Part shown: positions 54,017 to 63,250 of the stretch, in pieces
Numbering within the stretch: position 1 is the stretch's first letter
Layout: the number at the start of each line of letters is the position of its first letter
DNA from: Enterococcus haemoperoxidus ATCC BAA-382
Lineage (GTDB): Bacteria > Bacillota > Bacilli > Lactobacillales > Enterococcaceae
Length of the DNA: 64,000 nucleotides
Reading direction: 5' to 3'
Assembly: GCF_000407165.1 (NCBI RefSeq)
Contig: NZ_KE136479.1
Span: 124,001-188,000 of the forward strand
Program-made: the position numbers and the translations under genes
Notes under the pieces: generated by a model
Database searches by the model: none
The model's input: the letters and a program-made list of their open reading frames with translations, nothing else
Told to the model about the DNA's origin: nothing

Positions 54017-54187
54017 TCATCAGATTATTAGCAAAGCAAAAAAAGCATATATAGTACTTGGAATGAAAGCTATTTTGTAATAAATACATTCTGATTCAAA
54101 GCACGGGGATGAAACTCTCTAATTGATGTTCAAGAACTTATTCCCCTTCTTGAACAAATAATTTATGACAAGGTTCTTTAATAACTT

Positions 54188-54232
54188 AGTATATGTAAAA
54201 AGAGTGTGAAATCCACTCTTTTTACATATACT
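54188..54232. terminator. Perfect 19-bp stem terminator
   Basis: agtatatgtaaaaagagtg (54188-54206) pairs exactly with 54214-54232 around a 7-nt loop. The T-rich 3' arm makes it a bidirectional terminator between the secreted-protein gene and the dead muramidase gene. Confidence 0.8.
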
Positions 54233-54327
54233 ATTTGTTTAAAACCTAAATAATTTAATCTATAGAAAAATTGTTCGTATAGTTTCATTTAATGTAATAT
54301 AATTATTTAACAGAAAGGAATGGTTAA

Positions 54328-55420
54328 ATGAAAATTTCAGCTAAGTTATTTGTTTTAGGAATAGGACTAACTTTTGGAGGTCTTATAACGAGTGTTCCAG
54401 CAGAAGCAAAAAATATTGTGACGAGTAACTATGAATTAGGAAGTTTTGCTCAAAATGCCCCTGTCAATCCTCCCTTGCTACGAAGCAAACGCAGCCTCAG
54501 TTAAACACCTCCGAGAGTAAACTTTATCGATATTTCCTCTCATAATGGAGAAATTTCTGTAGAACAATTTCAAAAGATGAAAAACATGGGAATTAAAGGC
54601 GTAGTAGTTAAATTAACTGAAGGGACAACCTATAAAAAAACATTAGCACCTAGTCAAGTTAACATTGCCAAAAAAGCAGGTCTAACTGTTTCAACGTATC
54701 ATTTTTCTTAATCGATCAAGCCAATTACTATGCGGATTACGCAGAAGACTTAGGTCTATCCAAAAATGGTGTCATGGTTAATGACGCGGAAACTATCCCA
54801 ATGATTAACGCGGATGCCGCAAAAGTTTCTGTCTACTTTAGAGATTAATTGGCAAAACGTGGCTTCAAAAACGTCGTACATTATTCTAGCGCTAGTTGGT
54901 TTAACAATAATTGGATGGAATATGACGTTTTAGGCAAAGAAAATAGTTGGGTGGCAGAATGGCCGGCGAACCCAAGTGCTAATAACTTATTGCACACAGA
55001 CATAGCCGCTTGGCAATGGAGTAGTCAAGGTTTTTTTGATTTTATTCCTGGAATTAACTTTGATTATAATATTGATTATTCAGGTCGTTTCACTACTAAC
55101 AATAATAAAAATTTATTAGATACTGCTGTAAAAAATGGATTGTCTTATATTTATCTGACCCTTAGTTCTGACGAGTTTCAATTGCCTAAACGTTTAATGG
55201 TTTATTTGGATGGTCAATATTATTTTGAAACCTAGTAAGGAGTTAACTATTATTCTTATCGTACTAGTTTATCAGATGGTGCACAACAATTGAGAAGAGA
55301 ATTTGCTGGGAAATCTGGGCAAAAAATTGAACTTTATGAAGCTCCAGGTATTCCAGGTACAAATTCTGATGGAAAGAAATTATTAGAATCAATTACTTTA
55401 GACGACGATTTAAAAATTTG
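54328..55420 (+). pseudogene. GH25-family secreted muramidase, multiply inactivated
   Basis: ATG 54328 behind AAAGGA starts a signal peptide ('MKISAKLFVLGIGLTFGGLI'). After a stop at about 54502 the GH25 catalytic domain follows ('NFIDISSHNGEISVEQFQKM', 'KGVVVKLTEGTTYKKTLAPS'), then a break near 54710, 'MVNDAETIPMINADAAK', a TAA at 54846, and 'WAEWPANP'-like C-terminal catalytic sequence ('NNLLHTDIAAWQWSSQGFFD'). A repeat-like C-terminal domain ends near 55420. GH25 enzymes cut peptidoglycan beta-1,4 bonds. At least four separate lesions show long-standing loss of function. Confidence 0.85.
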
Positions 55421-55589
55421 ACTTTCAATCGTCATATGATAATGACAGATAAGTGTATAAGACATTTAAAAAGTTACAAAGAATAAAATATCAATATTAT
55501 TGATAGGTATGTATAGATTACATGTAAATAATTTAAAGTTTTTTAGTAGACTAGCATTTTGTTTTTTTGGTATATTATGATTATTTAAT

Positions 55590-55745
55590 ATTATTAAGTC
55601 TAGCAATCTCAGAAACAGTTAAATCAGCCTCCATTTCAGCGTAAGCACTCATAATTGTAAAGAAAAAAATTTTCCCATAGAGGTACTAGTATCAATATTA
55701 TTTTCACCTAAATAATCCAGCAAAGTTCTATGAATAATGAGATCA
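55590..55745 (-). pseudogene. Serine recombinase (resolvase/invertase) fragment
   Basis: On the minus strand a fragment reads 'HRTLLDYLGENNIDTSTSMG' and 'KIFFFTIMSAYAEMEADLTV', the core of the resolvase family's catalytic-domain end and long helix. No start or DNA-binding domain remains. Confidence 0.65.
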
Positions 55746-55904
55746 ATTATAGAAATAAATCACAAAAAAAAATGACGAAGGTAACAAAAATATTTCACGA
55801 TCAAGTTCTTTAAGCGAAGAATCTACCCAGAATAATAAAATCATATCTTATTCAAAAAATAATGATTTGGGAAATGAACAGTCACAAAAAGAGCAATCAA
55901 ATTA

Positions 55905-56861
55905 TTAAAAAAATATAGTCGTAGCACAATTTCTAGGGAGATTATTCGTAGTCAAGAGTATCAAGACTATGAACGATATTCTCCTAAAAGACGACAGCAT
56001 ATGTACCGTTACGACGTTTTAATTGCCCAGAATAATGCTAGATATAGAAAGTTAAAAATTGGCAGGAATACGAAACTGACTGATGAAATGAAGGACGCAA
56101 TCATTGAAGGTTACAAGAAAAAATGGTCGCCAGAACAAATTGTAAATGCTGATTCACGGGTATCCGTATGCGTAAACACTGTCTATAATTGGGTTTTACG
56201 TGGCTTTATTAAAGAGCTTGACCGCAGATTAGTTAAGCGATATTGTAAGAGATCAGCAAGAAAGTATAGAGCTTTAGGCAGAAATGAAAGCGAAATGGTG
56301 TTAAAAAGATCTATTGAACAGCGCCCTAGTGTCATTAATAAGCGTGAACGTTTAGGAGACTGGGAAATTGATTGTGTACTTCCATCAAGAGAAGGAAAAA
56401 AAGTGCATTGTAACGCTCATTGAACGCAAATCCAGATACACCTTCATGGCCCTTAGCAGCGAATCAGAGCGGTCGTCCAATGATTCCTGTAATAGATACG
56501 TTCATGTCGCTTCACGGAGACGCTGTACACTTGATTACGTGTGACAGAGGTCGTGAATTCGCAAATAGTACTTTCATAAGCTGTATTGAACGAAATTATC
56601 ATAAAAAAGTGTATTTTACTCATGCTTATGCGCCACAAGAACGAGGAACCAACGAGAATACAAATGGCTTAATACGAGCTTACTTGCCAAAAAAAACAGA
56701 CGTTTGAATCACAATCTCAGTCTGATATGATCTATATCGCTACTCAACTTAATACTAGGCCTAAAAAGATACATGGGTTCAAAACTTGCGCAGAAATCTT
56801 TAAAAATGAGGTATTAAAACTTGAAGGGGACGACGTATATATACCCAGTAATATTGTATAA
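55905..56861 (+). pseudogene. IS30-family transposase pseudogene
   Basis: Pieces in different frames read in order 'KKYSRSTISREIIRSQEYQD', 'KWSPEQIVNADSRVSVCVNT', 'RERLGDWEIDCVLPSREGKK', 'CIVTLIERKSRYTFMALSSE', 'LITCDRGREFANSTFI', 'YFTHAYAPQERGTNENTNGL' and 'CAEIFKNEVLKLEGDD', the full IS30 order including the DDE core. At least three frameshifts (near 56400, 56460 and 56705) inactivate it. Confidence 0.88.
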
Positions 56862-57080
56862 GATTTAATTAAGATGTTGCATTTTCTATTTACATCCGCC
56901 TTTTTTAGTTAAAATAAGATGTATTATACAAAGTAGTTTAATGCGGCTGAATTTCAGTACCAAATGCGAAAATCAAAGCTCTTTAAATTAACGTTCCTTA
57001 GTATGTTTAATAAAAAAATGACTCATATGTTACCTGTTATAGATACCTTGGAAACTTTGTGAAATATAACATTTAGACCA

Positions 57081-57982
57081 ATTTAAATAAGCGCTACTTT
57101 ACGTAATTCTTTGTGGAATACCAATTGAGCCGACTTCCAATTCAATGTTTTTCTTGGTCGATTCTACAGCTTGATTTAACTCCTGTTGATCAACAGGAGT
57201 TAAATCAGTCCCTTTAGGATAATATTCTCTAAGTAGCCCATTATGATTCTCATTACAGCCACGTTCTTGCGGGCTATAAGCATTTGCTAAGTAAATTTTG
57301 TTACCTTTAGACTCAATCAAACCGACATATCCTTGATTGATAAATTCACTTCCTCGATCACAGGTAATCGACTTTACAGCGCTTGGGTAATCCTTCAATA
57401 GCTGACACATGCTTTATACATGTTATGAGACGTCTTTTTAGGCATTTTTTAGGTCTTATAACGGTCTTGTACAATGTAGCTAATGCAACTGTAGAGTGCC
57501 GTACAGATAGAACGCTATCTGCTTCCCAATGCCCAAGTTCTTCTCTAGTCTCAGCTTTTGTCGGACGTTCATGAATTGTTTTCACATCAGTAAATCGTCC
57601 ACGAAAATCACCGATTCTTTTATTCACTGATTTTCTTCCTTTTCGTCTTAACATTTTTCGTTCCCTAGCACTACCTACAGGAAATCCGTCATCAAATAGA
57701 ACATTATAAATAGAACGATAAATAGTAGGGTAGCTAATGACAGATTCATTGTTCTCTAGGTTAATTCTATTCGCTATCTGTTCTGGAGACCCATTGTTCT
57801 TCAAAAAGTAGCTTACGAATGGTTTCCTTTAGTAAAACTATGATGGAGAAAGATCATTTCCCGCTCACGTATAGTAAGACTAACTATATGAAGTCATAGC
57901 TGAATACCTCCTAGTTGATATAATTCGTCAACACAATTATAGCAGGCTTTTCCACCTTCAATTTTTAGTGTTGCACTTAAAT
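57081..57982 (-). mobile_element. Second IS30-family element, degraded
   Basis: Imperfect ends atttaaataagcgctac (57081) and, on the other strand, atttaagtgcaacact (from 57982) bound about 0.9 kb with a minus-strand transposase. It is shorter than an intact IS30 (about 1.05 kb). It directly abuts the orphan 3' end of a secreted-protein gene, so it or a linked deletion removed that gene's front. Confidence 0.65.
57099..57850 (-). pseudogene. IS30-family transposase, frameshifted
   Basis: Minus-strand pieces are 'NNGSPEQIANRINLENNESV', 'YPTIYRSIYNVLFDDGFPVG', 'EELGHWEADSVLSVRHSTVA', then after a shift near 57400 'LKDYPSAVKSITCDRGSEFI' and 'ANAYSPQERGCNENHNGLLR'. The first part after 'SVRHSTVALATLYKTVIRPK' is itself shifted from the usual 'GKGKSAV' region. 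The N-terminal HTH is fragmented upstream of 57804. Different subgroup from the copy at 55.9 kb. Confidence 0.85.
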
Positions 57983-57985
57983 TAT

Positions 57986-58313
57986 ACATTCTAGTAGTAT
58001 TTATAAGCGTTATAATGGAAAAGACGCATTAGAGGCAAATCAAGTTTATAGAGCTACTGTCTATTTTAAACCTATGGATAATAATTTGGTTGGTCACTAC
58101 GTTAAGTTGTCACTAAAAAGTGATCCTAGCAGTAAGGAGAGTCGTGAGATTTTTAATACGACATTAGATAAAGGAATACCTGCAGAAAAGGGATATTATT
58201 GCGTAACAACAACTTTTGAAGTTGGAGAAGATGAAACTGACCCATTAATTGTAGTTGAAAATTATGAACCTGGATATATCGGATCTGTAAATATTTCTAA
58301 GGTCAATAATTAA
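57986..58313 (+). pseudogene. Orphan C-terminal fragment of a secreted or surface protein
   Basis: The frame is open from the IS30 edge to a TAA at 58311-58313 and encodes about 105 residues ('KRYNGKDALEANQVYRATVY', 'FNTTLDKGIPAEKGYYCVTT', 'VVENYEPGYIGSVNISKVNN'), a beta-rich pattern like a carbohydrate-binding or Ig-type domain. There is no start or ribosome site at the left. It is the remaining tail of a gene cut by the IS30 element; the front is not found on the other side. Confidence 0.6.
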
Positions 58314-58328
58314 GGTTTAAATTTATAT

Positions 58329-58352
58329 GCTCTTTGTCAACGAATGTTGTTG
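58329..58352. mobile_element. Solitary ISL3 terminal repeat
   Basis: gctctttgtcaacgaatgtt matches the left inverted repeat of the ISL3 copy at 17466 with one substitution and a missing first G. No transposase or second end follows; only the outward terminator-like hairpin typical of these elements remains at 58394-58437. Confidence 0.7.
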
Positions 58353-58393
58353 ATGAAGATATAAAGAAGTAAACCAACTATTTAATAAGAGTA

Positions 58394-58437
58394 TGTGACA
58401 ATAATCAGACGAAAACTGATTATTGTCACACTTTTTT
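58394..58437 (+). terminator. Intrinsic terminator
   Basis: A 15-bp perfect stem tgtgacaataatcag (58394-58408) / ctgattattgtcaca (58416-58430) followed by CTTTTTTATT. The rest of 58440-58640 shows no gene. Confidence 0.9.
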
Positions 58438-58656
58438 ATTTTATGTCGCTATGTTTACCTCCAACGAGTCTTACGATAGTTACTTTGAACAATTTGGGTA
58501 AGATCAAAAGCTAGTAAAATGTAATCAACGACTCGCTTACTAAAAAATTAATGACTATCTAGCAAATTCTGTATAAAAGATCAAAGAATCGCTGGATAAA
58601 TGATTATTAAAAAAGTAAAATAAATAGGAATGTATAATTTATACGGAGGAGTCATA

Positions 58657-59382
58657 ATGATAAACTTAACAGAAATAACAGAAAAAATGTCACCCAATCA
58701 AAAAATCAATTATGATCGTGTCCTGCAAAAAGTTATTGCAGAATGGGAAAAATCGGATGTTCGTCCCACCATTTTACTTCACAGTTGCTGTGCACCTTGT
58801 AGCACCTATTCACTTGAGTATTTGACACAATATGCGGATGTGACGATTTTTTTTGCTAATTCAAATATCCATCCAAGAGCAGAATACCAACGCCGCGAAA
58901 TTGTGCAGCAGAAATTTGTAGAAGATTTCAATAAACAGACAAATAATCAAGTTAAATTCTTATCAGCACCATACGAACCTAATAAGTTTATCCAAATGGT
59001 AAAGGAAAAGGAACTGACAGAAGAACCAGAGGGCGGAAAACGTTGTTCGGCCTGTTTTCAAATGCGTTTAGATATCGTAGCTGAGAAGGCCCAAGAATTG
59101 GGTTATGATTATTTTGGCAGTGCATTGACCTTGTCTCCAAAGAAAAACAGTCAATTGATCAATGAAATCGGGATAGATATTCAAAAATTTTATGCAACCA
59201 ACTATTTACCTAGTGATTTTAAGAAAAATAATGGCTATAAACGTTCGATTGAGTTGTGTAAAGAGTATGATGTATATCGCCAATGCTACTGTGGATGTAT
59301 GTTTGCGGCAACTAAACAAGGTGTAGATTTAAAAGGCGTAAATAAAGAAGCAAAAGAATTTTTAGCAGTACAAAAAAAATAG
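58657..59382 (+). CDS. queH: Epoxyqueuosine reductase QueH
   Basis: QueH performs the last step of queuosine synthesis in tRNA, reducing epoxyqueuosine; it is the non-B12 alternative to QueG. The 241-residue protein has the family's paired cysteines: 'LLHSCCAPCSTYSLEYL' near 43-52 and 'YRQCYCGCMFA' near 206-211, which bind an iron-sulfur cluster and an extra metal, plus 'GGKRCSACFQMRLD' and 'SALTLSPKKNSQLIN'. CGGAGGAG supports ATG 58657 rather than an ATG 27 bp upstream. Together with queA at 1.3 kb it shows the organism makes queuosine from preQ1 onwards. Confidence 0.94.
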   Translation: MINLTEITEKMSPNQKINYDRVLQKVIAEWEKSDVRPTILLHSCCAPCSTYSLEYLTQYADVTIFFANSNIHPRAEYQRREIVQQKFVEDFNKQTNNQVKFLSAPYEPNKFIQMVKEKELTEEPEGGKRCSACFQMRLDIVAEKAQELGYDYFGSALTLSPKKNSQLINEIGIDIQKFYATNYLPSDFKKNNGYKRSIELCKEYDVYRQCYCGCMFAATKQGVDLKGVNKEAKEFLAVQKK

Positions 59383-59443
59383 TAGATGAAGATGATGATT
59401 TCCAGTGGATGGAAGCATTGTCTTTTTTTATCCAATAAATGAT

Positions 59444-59460
59444 TATAGTTTTTAACTATA
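59444..59460 (+). promoter_or_regulatory. MET-box palindrome (MtaR/CmbR-type site) upstream of metE
   Basis: TATAGTTTTTAACTATA is a 17-bp palindrome of the form TATAGTT-n3-AACTATA, the MET-box recognised by LysR-family MtaR in Streptococcaceae methionine genes. It lies about 83 bp before metE and upstream of a TATAAT near 59490. Use of the same box in this genus is inferred; no SAM riboswitch or T-box is seen here. Confidence 0.65.
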
Positions 59461-59542
59461 TTTAACGATAGAAATTAAGTGTTATTCTATAATTCTTTCT
59501 CATGGTACAGTAGTTGAAATACCTTATTGAAGGAGGAAAAGT

Positions 59543-61807
59543 ATGAAAACATCAATTATCGGGTTTCCAAGAGTAGGAGAGTCAAGAGAATTAAAATTTG
59601 CAACAGAGAGGTATTTTAGAAAAGAAATCACAGCAGATGAATTAGAAGCAACCGGAAAAGAATTACGGAACAAGCATTGGCAGTTATTAGTTGATCAGGG
59701 AATCGACTTTATTCCAAGTGGTGATTTTTCTTTCTTTGATACAACGCTAGATACAGCAATTTTACTGAATATTGTACCCACAAAATATCAAGCACTAAAA
59801 CTAACGCCATTAGAAACATATTTTGCATTGGCTAGAGGGTATCAAGGAGAAGAAGGTGATGTTACAGCCTTAGCGATGAAGAAATGGTTCAATACAAATT
59901 ATCATTATATGGTGCCGGAAATCGAGGATGATACCGAACTTAAACTTGTTGGAGATCAAATTTTTAGATCATTCGATGAAGCAAAAGAAGCAGGAATCAT
60001 CACTCGTCCCACTATTTTAGGACCATTTACTTTGTTAAAATTAGCCACTTATCAAGGAAGTAAACGAGCAGGAGATTTTTATGAAGCTGCAATACTAGCG
60101 TATGCACAAATATTTGAAAAATTATCTGAACGTGATTGTGAATGGCTGCAAATTGATGAGCCAGCCTTGGTTTTGGACTTGTCACCAATTGAAGTGAAGC
60201 AATTTAAAGCGTTATACCAGAAGCTTCTAGCTAAAAAAGGCAATTTAAATATAGTAGCACAAACGTATTTCGGAGACGTTCGAGATGCTTACCAAGAGTT
60301 AGTTGAATTGCCTTTTGATGGTATTGGTTTAGATTTTATTGAAGGTAGAAAAACACTAAGCTTACTTGAAACATATGGATTTCCTAAAGATAAATTATTA
60401 TTTGCTGGAATCATCAATGGAAAGAATATATGGAAAAACAACTATCAGCAAACGTTAGCGTTACTAAAAAAAATAAAACCATTTGGGGAAGTTGTATTGA
60501 ATACCTCCTGTTCACTACTCCATGTACCATTTACATTAGACAATGAATCAACACTAAGCAAAGATGTTAAAGATCATTTTGCGTTTGCTGTTGAAAAATT
60601 AGCTGAGCTAAATGATTTAAAGAAAATAATGGCAGATAACGATGGAAATCAAGTCTTTTTACGCGAAAATAGGGCACTATTCGATCAAGAACGTTTTTCT
60701 AAAAATGAGCAAGTGGCAAAGCGTATCAAAGCATTGACTGAGAAAGATTTTGTTCGTCTACCAGCCTTAATGAAACGGGCAGTGGTCCAAAAAGATAAAT
60801 TGAAATTACCTATTTTACCAACAACAACGATTGGCTCCTTTCCGCAAACAAAAGAAGTCAAACAAAATCGAGCAAAATTCAAAAAAGGTGAAATTAGTGA
60901 ATATGAGTATAAAGTATTTAATCAAGCAAAAATCGCAGAATGTATCGCTTTTCAAGAAGAAATTGGTTTAGATGTTTTAGTCCACGGGGAATTTGAACGC
61001 AATGATATGGTGGAGTATTTTGGTGAGAGTCTAGATGGTTATCTATTTACGGAAAAAGCTTGGGTTCAATCGTACGGGACGCGCTGTGTAAAACCACCAA
61101 TCATTTGGGGAGACATTTCACGCTCAAAACCAATCACAGTAGCATACTCGAAATACGCTCAAACCTTGACTGAGAAACCAATGAAAGGAATGCTGACAGG
61201 ACCTGTAACAATTTTGAATTGGTCATTTCCACGTGAAGATATCAGTTTAAGAGAATCGACACTGCAGTTAGCTTTAGCTATTCAAGAAGAAGTTTTGGAT
61301 CTAGAAGCCAATGGCATTGGCATTATTCAAATTGATGAAGCGGCATTACGTGAGAAATTGCCTTTACGTAAAAGCGACTGGCATTCTGAATACTTAGATT
61401 GGGCAATACCAGCTTTTCGTCTTGTTCACAGTAAAGTACAGCCGACGACACAAATCCATACCCATATGTGTTATAGCGAATTTGCTGATATTATCCAAGA
61501 TATCGATAATATGGATGCTGATGTTATTTCATTTGAAGCGTCTCGTTCAAATTTAGATATTCTAGATGCTTTAAAAGCGATTGATTTCCAAACTCAGGTC
61601 GGACCAGGTGTTTATGATATTCATTCACCGCGTGTTCCATCAGTAAAAGAAATTGAAGCGACGATTCATAATATTTTAAAGAAATTACCGATTGAAAAAG
61701 TCTGGGTGAATCCTGATTGTGGTTTAAAAACGCGGGGAGTACCAGAAACACAAGCCAGTCTTAAAAACTTAACACTTGCAGCAAAAAAGGTACGTGGAGG
61801 GGTGTAA
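59543..61807 (+). CDS. metE: Cobalamin-independent methionine synthase MetE
   Basis: MetE moves the methyl group of 5-methyl-tetrahydropteroyltri-glutamate to homocysteine, making methionine. The 754-residue protein has the expected two barrels: N-terminal start '[20 protein letters not shown]' and the catalytic C-terminal barrel from about 420 ('[20 protein letters not shown]'). Zinc ligands are visible: His and Cys in '[11 protein letters not shown]', Glu downstream in the same barrel, and Cys in '[10 protein letters not shown]'. GGAGGAAAAG precedes the ATG. It directly abuts metF, giving the usual methyl-donor operon. Confidence 0.97.
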   Translation: MKTSIIGFPRVGESRELKFATERYFRKEITADELEATGKELRNKHWQLLVDQGIDFIPSGDFSFFDTTLDTAILLNIVPTKYQALKLTPLETYFALARGYQGEEGDVTALAMKKWFNTNYHYMVPEIEDDTELKLVGDQIFRSFDEAKEAGIITRPTILGPFTLLKLATYQGSKRAGDFYEAAILAYAQIFEKLSERDCEWLQIDEPALVLDLSPIEVKQFKALYQKLLAKKGNLNIVAQTYFGDVRDAYQELVELPFDGIGLDFIEGRKTLSLLETYGFPKDKLLFAGIINGKNIWKNNYQQTLALLKKIKPFGEVVLNTSCSLLHVPFTLDNESTLSKDVKDHFAFAVEKLAELNDLKKIMADNDGNQVFLRENRALFDQERFSKNEQVAKRIKALTEKDFVRLPALMKRAVVQKDKLKLPILPTTTIGSFPQTKEVKQNRAKFKKGEISEYEYKVFNQAKIAECIAFQEEIGLDVLVHGEFERNDMVEYFGESLDGYLFTEKAWVQSYGTRCVKPPIIWGDISRSKPITVAYSKYAQTLTEKPMKGMLTGPVTILNWSFPREDISLRESTLQLALAIQEEVLDLEANGIGIIQIDEAALREKLPLRKSDWHSEYLDWAIPAFRLVHSKVQPTTQIHTHMCYSEFADIIQDIDNMDADVISFEASRSNLDILDALKAIDFQTQVGPGVYDIHSPRVPSVKEIEATIHNILKKLPIEKVWVNPDCGLKTRGVPETQASLKNLTLAAKKVRGGV

Positions 61808-62671
61808 ATGAGAACAGATACCTTGTTTAAAGATAAAACCGTCTTTTCCTATGAAATTTTTCCACCGAGAAGAACTGCACCGATTGACACGATTTATCAT
61901 ACATTGGATCGTTTGAAAGGACAGCAACCTGATTTTATCAGTGTGACTTTAGGGGCGGGAGGAACAGGAGCTAACTTAAGTACTGCTGATATTGCACAGA
62001 AAATTCAAGATGAGCAATTTTTGCCAAGTGTAGCGCATCTACCAGCCGTAAATTTTTCAAAAGGTGAAATCATAGCTATTTTGGAAGAATTGAAACAAAA
62101 AAAGGTAGAAAATATTTTAGCTTTGAGAGGGGATATTTTACCAGATAAAGAGCCGAAAAAAGATTTTTCATATGCGAATGATCTAGTCGCTTTTATTCAG
62201 GAACAAGGTGATTTTAATATTATCGGAGCTTGTTATCCTGAAACCCACAGTGATGCAGCAAGTTCAGTTGAAGATATCAGAAACTTAAAAAGAAAAGTTG
62301 ATTCTGGGACGAATCAATTAATCTCACAATTATTTTTTGATAATCATTATTTTTACACATTCAAAGAGAAGTGTGATATCGCAGCAATTGAAGTGCCGAT
62401 TCAAGCAGGTATTATGCCAGTTGTCAATAAAAAGCAAATCGAGCGCATGGTCAAGATGTCTAATGTAACACTGCCAACGAAATTTTTAAAGATGATGGAG
62501 CGTTATGAGCATAATCCAGAAGCGATTCGAGATGCAGGGATTGCTTATGCAATTAATCAAATTGTTGATTTGGTTACACAAGGAGCTGATGGGATTCATC
62601 TGTATACGATGAATAATCCATATGTTGCACAAAAAATCAGAGAGGCTACGCGTAGTTTATTTGAAGCATAG
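61808..62671 (+). CDS. metF: 5,10-methylenetetrahydrofolate reductase MetF
   Basis: MetF reduces 5,10-methylene-THF to 5-methyl-THF, the methyl donor used by MetE. The 287-residue protein is normal in length and has 'YEIFPPRRTAPIDTIYHTLD' at the start, 'SVTLGAGGTGANLSTADIA', 'LALRGDILPDKEP' (FAD-binding region), 'QLFFDNHYFYTF' and 'GIHLYTMNNPYVAQKIRE'. Its ATG is the base after the metE stop region, with GGAGGGG overlapping the end of metE, so the two are co-translated. Confidence 0.95.
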   Translation: MRTDTLFKDKTVFSYEIFPPRRTAPIDTIYHTLDRLKGQQPDFISVTLGAGGTGANLSTADIAQKIQDEQFLPSVAHLPAVNFSKGEIIAILEELKQKKVENILALRGDILPDKEPKKDFSYANDLVAFIQEQGDFNIIGACYPETHSDAASSVEDIRNLKRKVDSGTNQLISQLFFDNHYFYTFKEKCDIAAIEVPIQAGIMPVVNKKQIERMVKMSNVTLPTKFLKMMERYEHNPEAIRDAGIAYAINQIVDLVTQGADGIHLYTMNNPYVAQKIREATRSLFEA

Positions 62672-62769
62672 TTGGAACAAATAAAATAAAGATAGGTAGA
62701 AAGCAAGCTTAAGGAATATTGGAAAAAGTTTTAAAAAGGATGGACCTATAGCTTGTTTAATCTTGAATA

Positions 62770-62814
62770 GCATTGATTTAAAAAAGGACTGCTTTTTAAA
62801 TCAATGTTTTTTTG
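62770..62814 (+). terminator. Terminator of the metE-metF operon
   Basis: Stem cattgatttaaaaa (62771-62784) / tttttaaatcaatg (62793-62806) followed by TTTTTTT. The region 62815-63050 after it is AT-rich and shows no gene. Confidence 0.88.
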
Positions 62815-63055
62815 AGCGTTGTATTGCGTAAGGTTAACTATTAAACAATAGTGTAATAAAATACACAAAAATCATTTTATTTCAAAAAGAAATGTATTTG
62901 TAATATTTTCTAGAAAAGTGAATATTTCTTTTTTTAAAAGGGTTTTATAATTATTTTTAACATTATTTTACTATTGTTTTTTTAAGTTTATTTAATATAT
63001 AAGCTAATATGAAAGTTTTTTAAAATAAGGTGAAATGGATGATGAGGATGTTGTG

Positions 63056-63085
63056 TTGACAGGATCAACTATTATTATCTATTAT
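63056..63085 (+). promoter_or_regulatory. Promoter of the signal peptidase gene
   Basis: A perfect TTGACA (63056-63061) and TATTAT (63080-63085) with 18-bp spacing, about 165 bp before the start codon. Confidence 0.65.
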
Positions 63086-63250
63086 ATGAACATAATGTGT
63101 AAAATGGATGAAATAAAATTCTATTGGTAGTGTTTTATTATTATTAAGTTATTATTAATTTGGTCTGTTTTTATAAATACATCTTACTTATTGGTGGTTT
63201 TAAAAAGAAAGTGAGTTGTTATTTATACTGATTGAAAGAAAGGGTATATC

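Noticed and set aside
59383..59542. SAM riboswitch or T-box before metE
   Set aside because: Only about 160 bp are available and no S-box, SMK-box or T-box sequence or terminator structure is seen; a MET-box palindrome explains control better.
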